Shown here: positions 48,700 through 62,697 of the stretch, in pieces
Layout: each line of letters begins with the position of its first letter
How positions within the stretch are numbered: position 1 is the stretch's first letter
NCBI RefSeq assembly: GCF_032062135.1
Contig: NC_092863.1
Location: 16,068,997 to 16,132,996 of the forward strand
Direction: 5' to 3'
DNA length: 64,000 nt
Source: Pyxicephalus adspersus
Lineage: Eukaryota > Chordata > Amphibia > Anura > Pyxicephalidae
The notes under the pieces: model-generated
Told to the model about the DNA's origin: nothing
The model's input: the letters and a program-made list of their open reading frames with translations, nothing else
The model's database searches: none
Made by a program: the position numbers and the translations under genes

Positions 48700-50241
48700 T
48701 AGAAATTCAGTTTAGCAACCAAAGCAGAGGGTCTGTAAAATGTAAACTTGTTTGGTTAAAAGCGAGTGCTTGCAACAAAATGTTTCTTTGGTTATGGGTG
48801 TTAGTGTTGGTTATGTGTTAGGGAACCCAAAGGCAACAACTCTTTATGTATATTCATGGGTTACCATTCACGTAGACATATTGATTCTATTAGACTACTT
48901 GCTTGTGTGGAATCAACCTTGCCATCAAGGTAGCAAAAATGGCGCAACACTGTAGAAGCTTTCCAGTTGGCATTAGCTTCTTCCTAGAGATTGGATGGCT
49001 ACCCTGACATAAGGCTGAATTAAATCTGCTGAAGGCAAGTTGCCATAATGGGCAGATCTGCTATGAATAATTGCTTCCCCTGTGCCATTGTTTGTTCTTG
49101 TCAAGCATTCAGGTATTTATTATCTGAAACTCTGATTTATTGTACAGCCCTGAGTAATAGCAGGGGGAGCTGTTTTTTATTGTGGGTATAGTGGTGTTAG
49201 TGCTTTTTTTTCAAATTTACCCTTAAACAATCGCTAAAATTTGCTTTTTCAAACAATGCCTTTATTGGTACAAAGTTTATGCAGCATTCCTGCTGCCCCC
49301 TTTCTACCAGCCTGTTTTGTGTTCCTTCCCGGGCCACGGCGGTGCAGGCGTTAACAGTCCAGGCTTGCCATATCTCATCCATGTGAGAAATTTCTGGTGT
49401 CCTCCCAAGTTTAGTCATGAGAAGGTTTCTCACTACAAAGCTCAATCAGGCAAGGGCGAGGCCCAGACGCTACCAGGTTATAGCAGAGCTGAAGGAAACT
49501 ACAGGCAGCTTGGGTGTTGCTGGCTTGAGGGAGGCTTTGCCTTCCTGATGAGTAGCCCGTAATCGCTGAGTGTTTTACCTGGAAGGTACAGACTGAGCAA
49601 ACAGCATGACGAGAGGTTTCTGTTGACACATGTCTCACCTGACGGGGTCAGTCTGCTGCTCAGTGGCTTCCATGGATAGGTGCCAGTAATTGGTTAGACA
49701 ACTGTTGGCTTTTAACTACAGGGTATTTGCAGATTAACATACCAATATATAGGTAAATAGGGTATTTTGCACCAGTGTAACTGGAGTTACAACTCCTAAA
49801 GTTACAGAAAAACTTGCACCTGGTAAGCTTGTGGCTCACCAGAGCACCTTGGTGTATGATCATTTGAGAGGATTTTCAGTGGGGGAGAGCCCAAGCAGTT
49901 TCTGTAATGAGGAAATATGGCTGCTGTGGACCTTATGCAGATCTGGATTTGGTCTGATCTTGTATGTGCTTATTCACGTGTGTCATTGCAACCTGTCTCC
50001 TATAAACCAGATGCATCTTGTGTATGGTGACCAAGTAGTCTAATAGAATCTATACGTCTACATGAATGGTAACCCATGAATATACATAAAGAGTTGTTTG
50101 TTGCCTTTGGGTTCCCTAACACATAATCAGCCAGCATACACCCATAACCAAAGAAACATTTTGTTGCAAGCACTCGCTTTTAACCAAACAAGTTTACATT
50201 TTACAGACCCTCTGCTTTGGTTGCTAAACTGAATTTCTACT
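48700..50241. mobile_element. 1.5-kb element bounded by ~200-bp inverted repeats
   Basis: The left arm (48700-48901) and right arm (50032-50241) are reverse complements at roughly 94 percent, with the outermost 100 bp identical. Matching landmarks are CAGTTTAGCAACCAAAGCAG and TTCATGGGTTACCATTCA. Small differences are a TGTTAGTGTTGG/TGTATGCTGGCTGA substitution block and an ACAA indel. The interior (48902-50031) has no recognised coding sequence. No target duplication is evident, so it could be a long-TIR or foldback transposon or an inverted duplication. Confidence 0.8.
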
Positions 50242-53200
50242 TAGAATTTTTTTACAGGTTCTACAAGTCTAGATAGAAATTGATGGGGTCCCTAGTTGGT
50301 TTCACAAGCAGATCTGCTACATTTTTTATGTTTTACCAACCCTTCCAGAAATCTCAAAGATGGTGCACAGGAGTTCGCTATTCATATTGTCTTCTTTTTT
50401 GATTGAGATTGGAATTGCACTTGGAAGGGATAATACATTTAATTGATATTAACCAACTAGGACCTAAAAGGATGTTGCTTTGTACTGGTAAGCTTGAGCT
50501 TCAGATCCATAGGTTTTTATAAGATTGGATGTTAAAACTGACCTGTGTGTACTCAAATGTTGGAAATCGTCCACAGGCAGATCTGTACCCTCACTTGTCA
50601 TTCTGCATACTTTAGTGTTGCTTGAGGCACATAAAAAGTAAGGCAAATTTGACACAATAGTCTAAAAATCAGAGCCGTCTGGGGCTTGCACAGCATGGAG
50701 ACGCAGAAAACAATAAAACTGTAACGTGAAACAATTTGGTCTTTTTGGAAAATGCTTAAAACAGATTTTTTTTTTTTTTCTTCATTGATGATACATCGTA
50801 TGACAACATATGTTTGGCTATAACAAGCAAACGGTATTTGTAGCCCAGATGATGTAAAGCCATATTCCAGGCTTATTGTTTTGCTGTTTACATGGCCTCT
50901 TGTACGCGCAAGCTCCACTTTTGGCAGATGCCGCTTCCCAAGGCAGTTGCAGTGCAGTCTTGCCGGCTATTTTTGGCACGGCCATCCTGCCAGTTGGAAT
51001 CTTTTTGTTTTGCTTTTCAAACAAATGGAAATTCTTTTCCTGGCAGCTTGTGATGCATCTGAAATCTGATTTCATTGTGTTCAGCGTGATGGACTTCCTA
51101 CATGTTTAACCCCTTTCCAGGCTAAGCCGTAGCAACCTCTATTAACTGCAGCACACCAGACTATTGCTAATCTACAAATAAGTTACTCCCTTCCTAAAAA
51201 GCAGAATACTTGGCTGCTGTAAAAATTTTATTTCATTTTATTTTTTTGTTCCCTTTCCTAAACAGTGTTTTAGCTGCAGTGAAATACATTTGGTTTAATG
51301 CTGCGGATGGATTTCTGACTTTCTGTTTGCTCTTTAATATCCATTCAAGAATGACCAATCAAATAAAAGTTTACTTTTTATGTTGATACTTCTCATCACA
51401 ACAAACTACTTCCTATTTTTCTTGCAATGGGAAACCACTAATAAATAAACCAAATACCTATTACCCCTTGCCACTACTTTGTCAATTTACAAATAGTGCA
51501 GCTCCTGCATAGCGGGAAAAGTTCCCATATTGGTCCAGATTCACACCAAACCATCTATGACAAGCTGAGGAGGAGTAAAGGCCACAATAAGTTGACGATG
51601 ATCTACATGGCCCACGTGGTTGGCGGTTAGGAATGGTGGTGACCTATAGCAAAGAAAAATATTTTTCCTTTCTGACTTGCACTCGCTTGACTAATTCTGT
51701 AGCCATGGCATTTCTTGGGAGTAGATGAAACCTTTTTTTGACCTCCTGACTCTGTACAGGTAGGAATTTTCCACATACGTATTCCAGGTTAGTGTATTAT
51801 TATAAGATTTAAGCTAGGGGACTAGCATTTTCAAAAGGTCAGGCGTCTGGACCTGAGCAATGCCACGTGGTTGAAGGTATGATGATGCGGAGTGTTTTAG
51901 CTTGGGTTGCAATAGGGACATTGATAGTTAGGGCAAGTTGGGTACAGGTTATATGGGAGGAGGGGGCTTTGGAAAGACCTTGTTACTTCCCTGAATCGGT
52001 AGGTTGATGGTGTCTCTTCCCATTCTTCTAAAATTAAATATCCATGTACAGCTGCCTTCATTGAGCACACTGAACACATTAGTTAGCCCCATTTTTATCC
52101 AACTCTGCTGTTCTAGTTTGCCTCCAATCCTGGTATGATGACTTTGAATCTCCTCATCTTTTTCAGTTTCAGCGAGGCGCTTTCTCTTTTCTCTTTTTAG
52201 CGATTTATAGCTGTGGGGTTAGGAGGCCAGCATACTTGTGGGTTTCTTTCAGCACGGTAACACAATACCCATGACAGGATGGCAGTGAATATTTCAGTTA
52301 TATTGGTGCATCGTAGAAGTCCTTTTGTAGGCAGACCGTTTTGTCATAGACTGTGCGTGTGACATTTTGGTGTGAAATGCTCGCTGTTGTTCAATTAAAT
52401 AGATCATAGATAGAATATATTGGTTGGATGTAATGATCTTTTAACTATTCCAAGTATTGCATCAATATCGGGACAATGGTGCCGACTATGGTTTGCACGC
52501 ATTCCAGCTGGCTGTGACATCCTGTAATGAGTAGAATGAGAATGAGATGTAAACTTGAAGTTTTTGGGTCAGTTTCAAAAATGTCCAGAGTAGAGTAAAT
52601 CCTAGGGCGGGAGAGCAGATAACCTAATATTCATTGCACCCAGTACAAATACTAAAAAAGTCAACTTATACAGCAACTTTCAAACGCCTGTTAAACCTGC
52701 AATTGAACGCTCCCAGATGCTTAGCAGTAACGTACATGTCCAGGATTCTACCAGTGAGCGCAAAGTGAAATCCCACACTTGGTGCAATGTCATCACTATT
52801 TCTGAAATTGGGAAAGGACTCCTAGCCCTAGGAAAACCTAAAAAAGTTATCGGCGAAAGGCGTTCTAGCCACCTATTGTATAATGAGGAGCTACCCCTGA
52901 AAGCCAACAGGGTCAGTAAAAGGAATGTTTAAAACAAATCTGCAATCGGTTGATAATATTTTCATGTAAATTGTTGACATGGCACTAAATAGTGTTGCAC
53001 ATCTGGGGTCTGAGATGGTCCATGGACGATGGTGGCTGAATAGATAGACAGATGCATGGTGTAATGCATGCAGTTCAGAAGTGGAAGATCCATATTAGAC
53101 CATGTATAGAACATTTGCTTACTTTGAATATATATTGAGAATTCCATAATTTCAGGTGCATATGTTTTTCCTTCTGTTAATAGTAGCCAAGCAAACTTTG

Positions 53201-56200
53201 TTTTGCAAATCACATTAGGAAGTAAGCAAATTTCGTTACTTAAGTGTGTTAGCATTTGACAAGCGTTGATACGGGATGCGGTCACCTGAACCTGCTGGAT
53301 GTTCAATGTATATCCCAGTCTTTCTACCTAGTGGATTTGTGGTTAAAATTGTCTGTCTGCCATAGAATTTACTTTCTTTGTCTTTCCTCTCTATTCAAGG
53401 TTTCTCATGCAATCCTACAACTAAACTGGTAGTGCACAGAACACCATTGGGCATTAAAGTAAAGGCAATAGCAGTTACTATGCTATATTTTTCCCCCATT
53501 TCTTTTTTTAATATATAAAAAAAACTTTTTTTAATTTACTGTTCAAGTATTCCAAACCAAGATAGGACTTTTAGTCAAAAAGTTTGAACACTTTGTTGTT
53601 AGGGAGTTTGAAATCCTATTAGCCCTGACATCTGATTTTGGATGGATCAGTCATTGATTCTGTGTCTAAATGGCAACACCTGGTAATGGGGTCAGCAAGG
53701 TCCCTTGACACCCAAGGCAAAATGGCCCCTGAAGAGTGCCCCACCTCCACAAACTATGACTTACTTTACCAGCATAGATTGCAGGTCCTGGCCCTCTTGC
53801 ACCTACTCATGGTCTTACCTGCTTTCCTTAGGGTAGAGAGAAAGGCTTGAAAACCTGGCTCAATCACAGTTGGTTTTGTGGCCAATACTGCCCACACATG
53901 GCACCATTGTGCCAAATGGCAGTGTTTCTTCTTGGGTGTGTGATGGGATGGTGAGGTTGGGTCATGTTTGTATATTTAAGTGTTCTTGGGCAATCATTAC
54001 CTTATAGGTTTTCTTGGCATCATTGTATATCAATCACTGACTTACTCGTGCTATCCTAGCTACAATGTCGGCTTCATTTACAGTAACCCTGGTAAATTGT
54101 GTAGATGAAGGTCATGGGAAAGGCAGATTTCATTACTCTGTATGTGTAAAACTGCACCAAAGGCATTTTTTGTCTTCTTCCTTGTCTCTGTAACTCTCCA
54201 GTGCCTCCTAACCTGTAAGGAAAATCCATTATCACTTATGTATATGGTTGACTTGGAGAACAGTTCATTAAGATGACCTTTTTATGATTGGAGTATATAT
54301 ATATTCAAGAACTTCCAAAAATAAGTCTTGTGTCTGTCGGACATATTATTTGGTTTTTCATCTAAGCCTGTGATGGCCACTGTAGAAAGCAATAAATTGC
54401 ATTCAGCCTTACATTTTTAAAAGGTTTTACTATGGCTGTGGGAAACTTCATAATAGTTATAGTATTATAGGAATATTATTTCCACCAGAGAAGCATCAAG
54501 GATAGTGTACCAGCATAACCCATCAGGTGCTTTCCAGGGTCACCAGATTACAGAAAAAGGAGAGGTGGGTGTAGTAATAATAACAATAATTATAAAAGTG
54601 GGTGTACACCTACATCTGGATGAAAATTTCTTTGCTTATGATATGCAGCATGCATCTCAGTCTGAATTTTAACTGCAGTATACTTTTATTAGTTTAGCCA
54701 ACCTGTGCTTGGAAGATAAAATATTCTCATATGTTCTGATAAATGAAGTTTGTGCTCCAAATAATTTTCCATCTATTGTGCTTGCAAAGGAACTGCCTCC
54801 AGGCTAATACAGGCTGCACCCATTGCTTACATTGTTTTAGTTTCTAGTAATCTGCAGGAAGAAAGGCATAAATCCCCCCACAGTGACCTGTTTTCTGACT
54901 CTTCTCGCATTCTTGGCATTCTGGCAGCTGGGGCCATCTTCTACCCTGGAGTGTCAACAAGCAGGTCTGTCCAGCCTTTAGCTCACACCTCTCTAGGAGT
55001 GCCGAAGTTCTGTTTTGTAACTAAACACAGCAACTTTAGCGTATATCTATTGTTATACTTGATTGGACTGATCCACTCCAAAATTAGTATTTGAGGTTTG
55101 GTTAAGTGGAGGAAGAGGATATGATTCTATACTAAACAACGAGTAGTTTTCAATGGATGTCCAATTAAGGCATTTCAGCATATATTTTATTTGGTCTACA
55201 AGTGCGAAAAATTAGGCAAATATTGACTTTTTAATTATTGAGAGCGTTGGAAACCTTGGTGTGCAGTGCTTGGGCCCGGTAGGATTGCTTAGACAGAGTA
55301 CGGATATCTGAAAGGGGTTGGGGTCTGCATGCTTTTCCCATATCCGAGGTTTTGTGGTATTCTACAAGCATATAGCTAATGTTTGTTAATCTTAAAATTC
55401 TGCAAAGAGATTTTATTGTATATGTACAGACATATACAAATATGGTTAGCCATATTTAAGCACAGATACAGGCTCTGATTTGCAGTACTATACAAAGGTT
55501 GTACTTTAATGTTTCCCTTTAATATTGTACTTTAATATTCCCACCGCTGCACTGTACGATGTATGTGAATCATCTAACTCCAGAAAACACAGCTTGTGTC
55601 TATCTCATGTGAATAGTTGCAGAACTGAAACGTTGAATGAGTCTTATTTAAATCTAACATTGAATAATTTAGTTTTTACACTTTCAAAGTTTTGTGGCCA
55701 ATGCTACTTAGAGTAGGTAGCATGACCCCAGAGCTTTTTGTTCCCTTACAGATGGCCAAATACTTTCCACCAACCAATGTAAGGTGCATTTATTTTCCAT
55801 TGACCTCATATGGTTTTAGCCTGGGATCCCCTAATTCCTGAAAAATGCAAAAAGCCTATGGTCATGGTCTTTGTAAACTGGTTTTCCATTAAGTGCATGG
55901 AATCGGGTAAATATATCACCGGAACTGGTAGTTATCCTATGAAGAAATTGGCAATGGCAAATCTTTCTGCCGATCCTCCATTGGAGTTGTCTACATGTAA
56001 ATGGTCTCCTTCAATTGAATCAGCCCAGGTGATGCAAGACAACGGTTGTTAGGAAAAGTTTTGAATGATGCCGCCTTTTCAAGCTTCTCATACAACAGTT
56101 AATAGGTTTGGGTGGTAGCTTTTGTAGAGATGATGCATGGGAAAGTGCATATTCATCAGACTAGCTGTCTCTAGAACGTGTCTAACCAGAGAGATCACAT

Positions 56201-57978
56201 TTTCAGACTTGTCATTTCAAGTATGATCTTCTTCTAGCTGTAAGCAAGAAAAGAAATAAGAGATGGTTATTTTTCTGCTGAGCAGCAACTTTTTACAAAC
56301 AAGCAAAAAAGCATTGATAAATGATTTAAAGGCTAATCTTCCTAAGTATTATGGCGAAGTACGTTCTTTGAGAGTGGCTACATTAATGGGTTGTATCTGG
56401 TTCTCATTTTAAGAAGACAGCCCTGTCTGTATTAAAACCGAGATTAAAAACTGTGTGAGCGTCATAGTGCCTGGGGTCTTCTGTGATGCACCCAGGGCAC
56501 TGCCTAAAACCGCTTTTGTGATATCTTGTAAACTCTCATTTCTATTATGTATTTTCAGTCCCACCATCTGCATTACCTGCCAAATACCGTAAATGTTGTT
56601 CTGTTCAATCTTTTAAAGAACTTGGCCTCCCTTTTCTGCAGGTAATGCAGTACAAATTGGTCAAGGTTCCCAGTATGTGACTTTTTGAACTTTTGCTTTT
56701 AACTTGATAAGTCAAACTTTGCAATACAACTGATCATTCGTTCCTGTGGTGCTTTTCTAATGGTTGATTTTGCACAAATTCCAGTGTACAGCAATCCGAC
56801 AGCTTAAAGCTCCTAAGGCCTGAAAATGAAACGATTATGTAAAAAAACAATTGTATGGATGTGAAAGGTTAACTTCATCTTGTTTACAGAGCTGACTGAA
56901 TATGTGGTGGGTACAGTAAAAGCCTGTCATTGTTGTTGGCCTCTGTGTTTATGGCTCGTTTGATGGCTCTGCATCTCGGTGGTGATGTTTTAGAAAGTGC
57001 TACAAAGGCTAACATTACTTTTTATAATGCATTTACTTTTACATAAGCAGTTGTTGTCAGATCGTTGTGTGCTAATGGATTCTGAATAGCTTAGAGGTCC
57101 AGCAGGGCCTTCAATCATGGCAAAATACTGTCATGCAGTGAAATCGCCCTACCGTAGTCAAGTGTATAATTCTTACATTTTAAAGTAATTTTCTAGATTT
57201 ATGTGTTTATTCTCTATATCCCTGTGGTTGTGGAGAAAGGGAATTACCCCAGTATTTGTATGGTGTTTTAATCCTTTAAAACATTTGCATAGGTTATATG
57301 GTTTTTCTTCTAGACCTTTTAACATTTCCAGACATTCACAGTTGGATTCAGGTCCCCTGTGTGATCTGTTTATCTGGTCATCATCATAATGTGTTTAGAA
57401 TTAGTACCATGATACTTATTTACCTAGAAGTGGGTTGTATCAATGATTTTCTGATTTCACAATGGTTGACTAGTAACCAGTTAGAAACCCATTTCTAAAT
57501 TGGAATAATGTTGCTGGCAGTTTGGCTGCCCATCAGACCAGTTCATGCTTTCTGCAGACATTATGAACAGCCCAATATCCACAACGCAACTGCTAGTTGC
57601 AATGCATGGGTTTCTTGGCATTGCTAGCTTGCTGAACTCCAAGTAGGAAATTTGATTCCCAAAACATTTTTAAGAAAACTGTACAGGGAGGTATGACTAA
57701 ATATAGTGAAAAATAAAACTTTGGTCTTTTGGGTCAAGAAAGTTCAAACCTTCATCGTAGCTACAGAAAGTTCTGAATTGTATGGGGAAAAGAAGATGCC
57801 CAAGTACAAATGCTAAACCACTGACATTGGGGTCTGGTTCTGTGAAGATGTGAAACCCCTCCCTTTCTTGGATAATAAACGTATGCCTAAAATTATGATT
57901 CTGGAGATATTTTTATTATGCTGTTCTTGAGTATAAAATGGGTCCTTGGTGGTGCTTCATTTTGAGTCTGCACAAATG

Positions 57979-58147
57979 CAGTGTTCTCCCCGGACCCTTT
58001 TAGCTGGGCACACCACCCAGCACTTTTCAGGAGCCACCTGGCTGTTTTTGGGTGGTTACTGATGAGTTGGGTCACAATACGGGGTCTGCCACCCGCCTAC
58101 AATTTTTTTTCCCACCTAGCTTGAAAAATTTTCTGGGTTGAACACTG
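57979..58147. mobile_element. Small MITE, CAGTGTTCTCCCC family copy 2
   Basis: The inverted ends are CAGTGTTCTCCC and the complement of CAGTGTTCAACCC. It is flanked by the exact 6-mer CAAATG (57973-57978, 58148-58153). Close to the copy at 40615 along its whole length. Confidence 0.8.
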
Positions 58148-60887
58148 CAAATGTATATGCAGAGTACAACCGTACTGCACCATTGTGCTAGTACATACCA
58201 TAAAATGTTTGTTCATGTCTTCATTTATGGCAGTTTGCTTGGAGGCGGCTACTGTGTAAAAACTCCATATGGTCATTCTAGACTATGTAAGTCATCCTTA
58301 ATTACTGTTGTGCTTGGCCAATAAACTAAAGCACTGTCTGCTGTTTTTGAGATGTTTTAAAAAAGAATTGCCATGATTCATTAACCTATTCATTCCCACA
58401 AAGCCTTGTTTACCAGGTTGGAGCCATCACTCTAATTAAAATGTCTTGAAAGCGTCCGGGAACAATTTAGAATTTGCCTCAGTTTGTGCATGAACATCTG
58501 TATTCCAGCAGCTGTTGAAGCTGTAGTCGGCTGCACTAATCTCTTTCAGCCTGCAAAGGGGATGATTGTACCGTGATTGCAATTCGGCGAGATGGAAGAG
58601 TGCGTTCTGTGACCTTCTCAGACCTACAGGGAATACTTTTTATTTAAAGGGTTTTACAAAACCAAAAACATTTACACCCAGATGGTTTGAGAAGGTCGTG
58701 CTTTGGAGTTCTAAAAATTTACCATGTATGTTGGTGTTCTAAAACAAGCTTGTAAAATAAAGGCTGCCATCATACTTAAAAAGAATGGTTGGCTGTATCA
58801 ATGCTCCCCCTGTGTATTTGTTCTCCAGTGGTCCCCTAAATAAGAGCAGTTGCAGCAGTTTGTTTAGCTTGATGAGAAGGACCGGGAGGATGCTACAGTC
58901 TGCCCTGGCTCCAATCACCTATGAATTGGGAAAGCAGGTTTTCGGGCAGGCTTGATCAGTCTTCCTCATGAAGAGCCTTGGCCAGGAGTATTTGCTGATA
59001 AACCTTAGACATTACCAAAGTGCCATACTGTATTAGCCATATCTTGTAGCAAGAAAGCAAAAATAGACAGAAGCTTAAGGGGAGCCAAAAAGAGATAAAA
59101 TCATGCTGTTTAGCTTCTAATACCACCAAGAATGCATACAAACCCAATGCCCTCAGGTACCTTGTACAAAGGCCTGCCTTGTGGGGTAAGACCTAGAACA
59201 GAAACAAGTTACCTGGCTATAAATGACCTTATGCATAAAAAAGACTGGCAACAAATTGATATCCAATACCACTGGGAACAATATCCCCAGAACTAATCCC
59301 ATTTGACGGGCTTTTTTTTGGCAGAGGTAAAACTGTAAAGACCCATGTTATGTCAAGTCATTTTCAGCTAGATAATCAGATCATTTCAGTCAAAAAACAG
59401 AAAATACAGGAGATGCTGTCTGTTGGCCAGCAGTATATTTGTAAGATGAGCCTTCAAGAATACTTTGTTCTCTTGGTCTGGCATGGTGTCAACCAAGTAT
59501 ACCTACCAGCTCATTCCTTAAACTGTATAGGGCTGGCTATTGAAAGTTATGGCAGCCAGCTGATCTCTAGAGAATAATCATTTTGACTAGCCTAGGGTTC
59601 TTTGGGGTGGGACAGAAAGTATTTGACCAACTTTTTTTGGACCGTTTGGCACATTGGATGTGTGCCAAACGGGGCAACCTAAAAAATCAACCTCCTAAAA
59701 CTTCTTATTCCACATGATCAGTTCAAACACATGGTTTTGTGTTAACATTTCTACTATATGAGTTTTCATAAAAATGTATCAGAACTTTTAGTAGCTGTGC
59801 TATTTTTTTTTTTCTCTGCTTCTGAAAAGATATGAAATGACATGAGGAGAAACTGTCCTTGCTGTCCCGGTGCAAAGAGAGAATGCATTAAGTCAAGATG
59901 GGCTGCCTTTATTTCATCCCCCACTGCCTCTGCTTGAAAAAGTGTCTATCAAGTGCAATAAGTAGATGACTAAAAAAAGCCTTTAGGCGGAAAGCAGTCC
60001 CAGTTCCAGCGTACTGAAGCCAAACATTACAATGCATTTGTGGAGTCTGTTCTAGGCTTTGCACAACCTTATCTAAAGGATACAGGGAATTTCAGTGCTA
60101 GCTCTGAGTCATCCTGTTATAACTCAGCCTTCCTTATTGTCTTAGAACAAAAAAATTCCCCTAAGCTTGCTCCTGGTTTAGCCATGCTTCAGCTACTTCT
60201 ACAAAGGCCTGTTTGCACACTGACCCGTGCCTTCCCGATTGAGTTCTGTGGACAGCTAATCTGTCTGAAGCGTCTGTGCTGACATTCATTGAATTCAAGG
60301 GAGCCACACTTGTAATACCTTCAGAAGACAAGTCTTTGGATTATTATTTCTTGTATAGCACAGTCATCATCCACAGCTCAAAGTGAGGAGCTACTGACAC
60401 AAAATAAGATATTCCAAAAAAAGAAAATTTTTATAGCTGAAATAACGTGAGCTTATGTGTTTGCAACAGTGAACAAATCTTTATTTGTTGTGTGCGAGGA
60501 TGTCTTCCAGGTCTTTATAGGTAAGCTAGTTTATGTTGCTCCAATATTAAGAGAAAAACCTATTGTTAGTAAAAAGTACCTTTTCCAAGTGACCTGTCCG
60601 AGCGCGGTACAGCAATTTCCGAAGCCTTGTTGGTCAGAAAGTGAGGCTAATATTCTGCAGGCCACAGATGATAAAAGATCAGGCACTGGTGGTGAATCAT
60701 GGCTGGTGTACACAGGTATTTGAGGTCATTTACGGGCAGTTGAAAATGCATTTGTGGTTTGCTTTTGTTCTTACATACTAAAGGGGAAGGCACCACAGTT
60801 GTCAGTCTATTCTAATTTTTGAAAGGCTTATTCCCACCCTAGTTTGATGTTCGGTTAGAATCTAGTCATTCAGGGGGTGCCCTAGAG

Positions 60888-61408
60888 CAGGGGTCGGCAA
60901 ACTTCTTGGACTACTAGGCCATTTTAGGAGATCAAGAAGGCACACTAGGCCAGAAGAAACAAGGTGTCCAAGGAAAGTTTTTTTCCAACCGTGACTACAA
61001 GTGAGCAGCTTCCGCTCATCCGCGGTGTAGTCCCTGTACATGTGGGCGTTCCTGGCATTGAAATGCCCTTTGAGATTCGACTGCTTGAAAGTGCCGTTGG
61101 TGTCGTTGCACACTAAACACAGGGCTTTGTTGCCGCGTTGGACGAAGAATAATTTCAGTCCATTCTCGGTTGAAGACACAATGTTCGAGGTCAACCTTCA
61201 GAAGACTGGTAGCTGCGCATTGCTTCTGCTCTTTAGACATAGTAATTGGGGTTACTGTGCAGGAACTCAATGATATTGTGGGAACTCATGATAACCCAAC
61301 AATTCAATTAGCCTGGATCCAACAATAAATGACTAGGGGGGTGTTAGGCCAGACTGGAATACTGGCTAGGCCATATCTGGCCTATAGGCCGGAGTTAGGC
61401 TACCTCTG
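60888..61408. mobile_element. hAT element with perfect 8-bp TSD and transposase remnant
   Basis: Exact CCCTAGAG at 60880-60887 and 61409-61416. The ends CAGGGGTCGGCAAACTTC and the complement of CAGAGGTAGCCTAACTCC belong to the family seen at 9859 and 46800. Unlike those copies it keeps a piece of coding sequence on the minus strand (next entry), so it is an internally deleted derivative of an autonomous hAT. Confidence 0.92.
60980..61235 (-). pseudogene. hAT transposase N-terminal fragment with BED-type zinc finger
   Basis: Reading the minus strand, one frame starts MSKEQKQCAATSLLKVDLEH and continues to a tryptophan-glutamate pair near 61160. After a frameshift the other frame reads LKLFFVQRGNKALCLVCNDT, then SNLKGHFNARNAHMYRDYT. 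This has the CxxC and downstream His of a BED-like finger, as found in host genes derived from this hAT group (ZBED5/GTF2IRD2-like). It stops soon after; no catalytic core is present. Confidence 0.75.
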
Positions 61409-62697
61409 CCCTAGAGGATGAAAACTCTTTGCTTGGAGAATTTCTCATTCATGGAGATTTTCTAAGTGCTACTAGTGGGCCAATAACCAACAATTTTGGT
61501 TTTATGGCTTTATATCTGGCATATATGGGTAATGGTCCTGAGTAGTTATTGCTGTGTCTTGTAAAGGACTAAAGGTCCACACAAATGCTCACATTTTTGG
61601 TTTCCTGAAAATGATTGTACAAGAAGCCTGTCTATAGAGAGCTCATCATGAACTATCATCCCAAGTGAGAATATTAAGCGTCTGTATGAATGGCCACCTC
61701 CATTGATATTCTTGTCCAGGTCAATAAAAGGTGATCGCTTCTCTTTTCCTGTCTGGAATACAGAGGGAGAGGATTTCTGTGCAGTCAGCACAGCAGCCTA
61801 TTATTATGGGGAAGGTTAAACTCTCAATGTGTCTGACTCACTGCAGACTGAAATGGTTTCATTAAAAAGCAGGAAGAGAACTCGAATGTAGATGCTATTT
61901 GTGTACAGATCCACAAACTGACTGAAATTGGCTTTGTGCATAAGTTTAAAGTTAGATGCGTGGGCTCTAGCTTGCTATGCTTTTTTCACCTAGATTTTAA
62001 AGCCTTTCTGCTTAGCAAAGATGGAAGCCATGTATTTAATTTCATTGATAGCCGGTGTAAGGAATGATCTCCCCCCCCCCCCATACTGGTGGCTAGAATA
62101 GCACTAAAGTCATCATTAGAGTCAAGCAGCTGGCTTTACCAAGTGGTTACAGTTCCAAGAACCCGTAACAAACTCTGGAGGAACCCCGGTGTAAGAGTCA
62201 GAATGATTTGTGCCCCTCAGTATATTTTCTGCGCGTACAAATTCCTGTAAAAAGTAATTTAGAGATGTTTTCATGCTTTTTTGTGCTGTTCTGACCCTCT
62301 AAAAAAAAAAAAAAAATCCACCAAGTGTACATATGTGCCTTTCCCATTTCCCTGGCCACCAAACGCTTCTCTATTCCATTAGAATTCTTCCTCGGAGACT
62401 AACCATCTGGACCTTTTGGTCTTTCTGCAGGTCTTTCTTAGTTGTTCCATTTTAAAGCCACCTTAAATTATAGGATACTTGACCAGTATTTCTTTACCCT
62501 GCCCTTAGTGGTTAAATGGAAGGTTTGAGAGAAGCAAAGGAAGATGGTGTAGATGCTAGGCAGGGCTGATAACTGTATGAGAGATTGGTGAATAGGAAGT
62601 TAACACTCATTGGATTTCAAGCAGATCAATCCGTATTTATTGTCCTCTACAATATGGGACTGTGTGCATGCTTGGCATGTATGTGTGTTTATATTTT

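Noticed and set aside
53638..53850. 70-codon frame considered as a possible JUP coding exon
   Set aside because: No resemblance to the plakoglobin N-terminus or armadillo repeats, and no convincing acceptor and donor pair.
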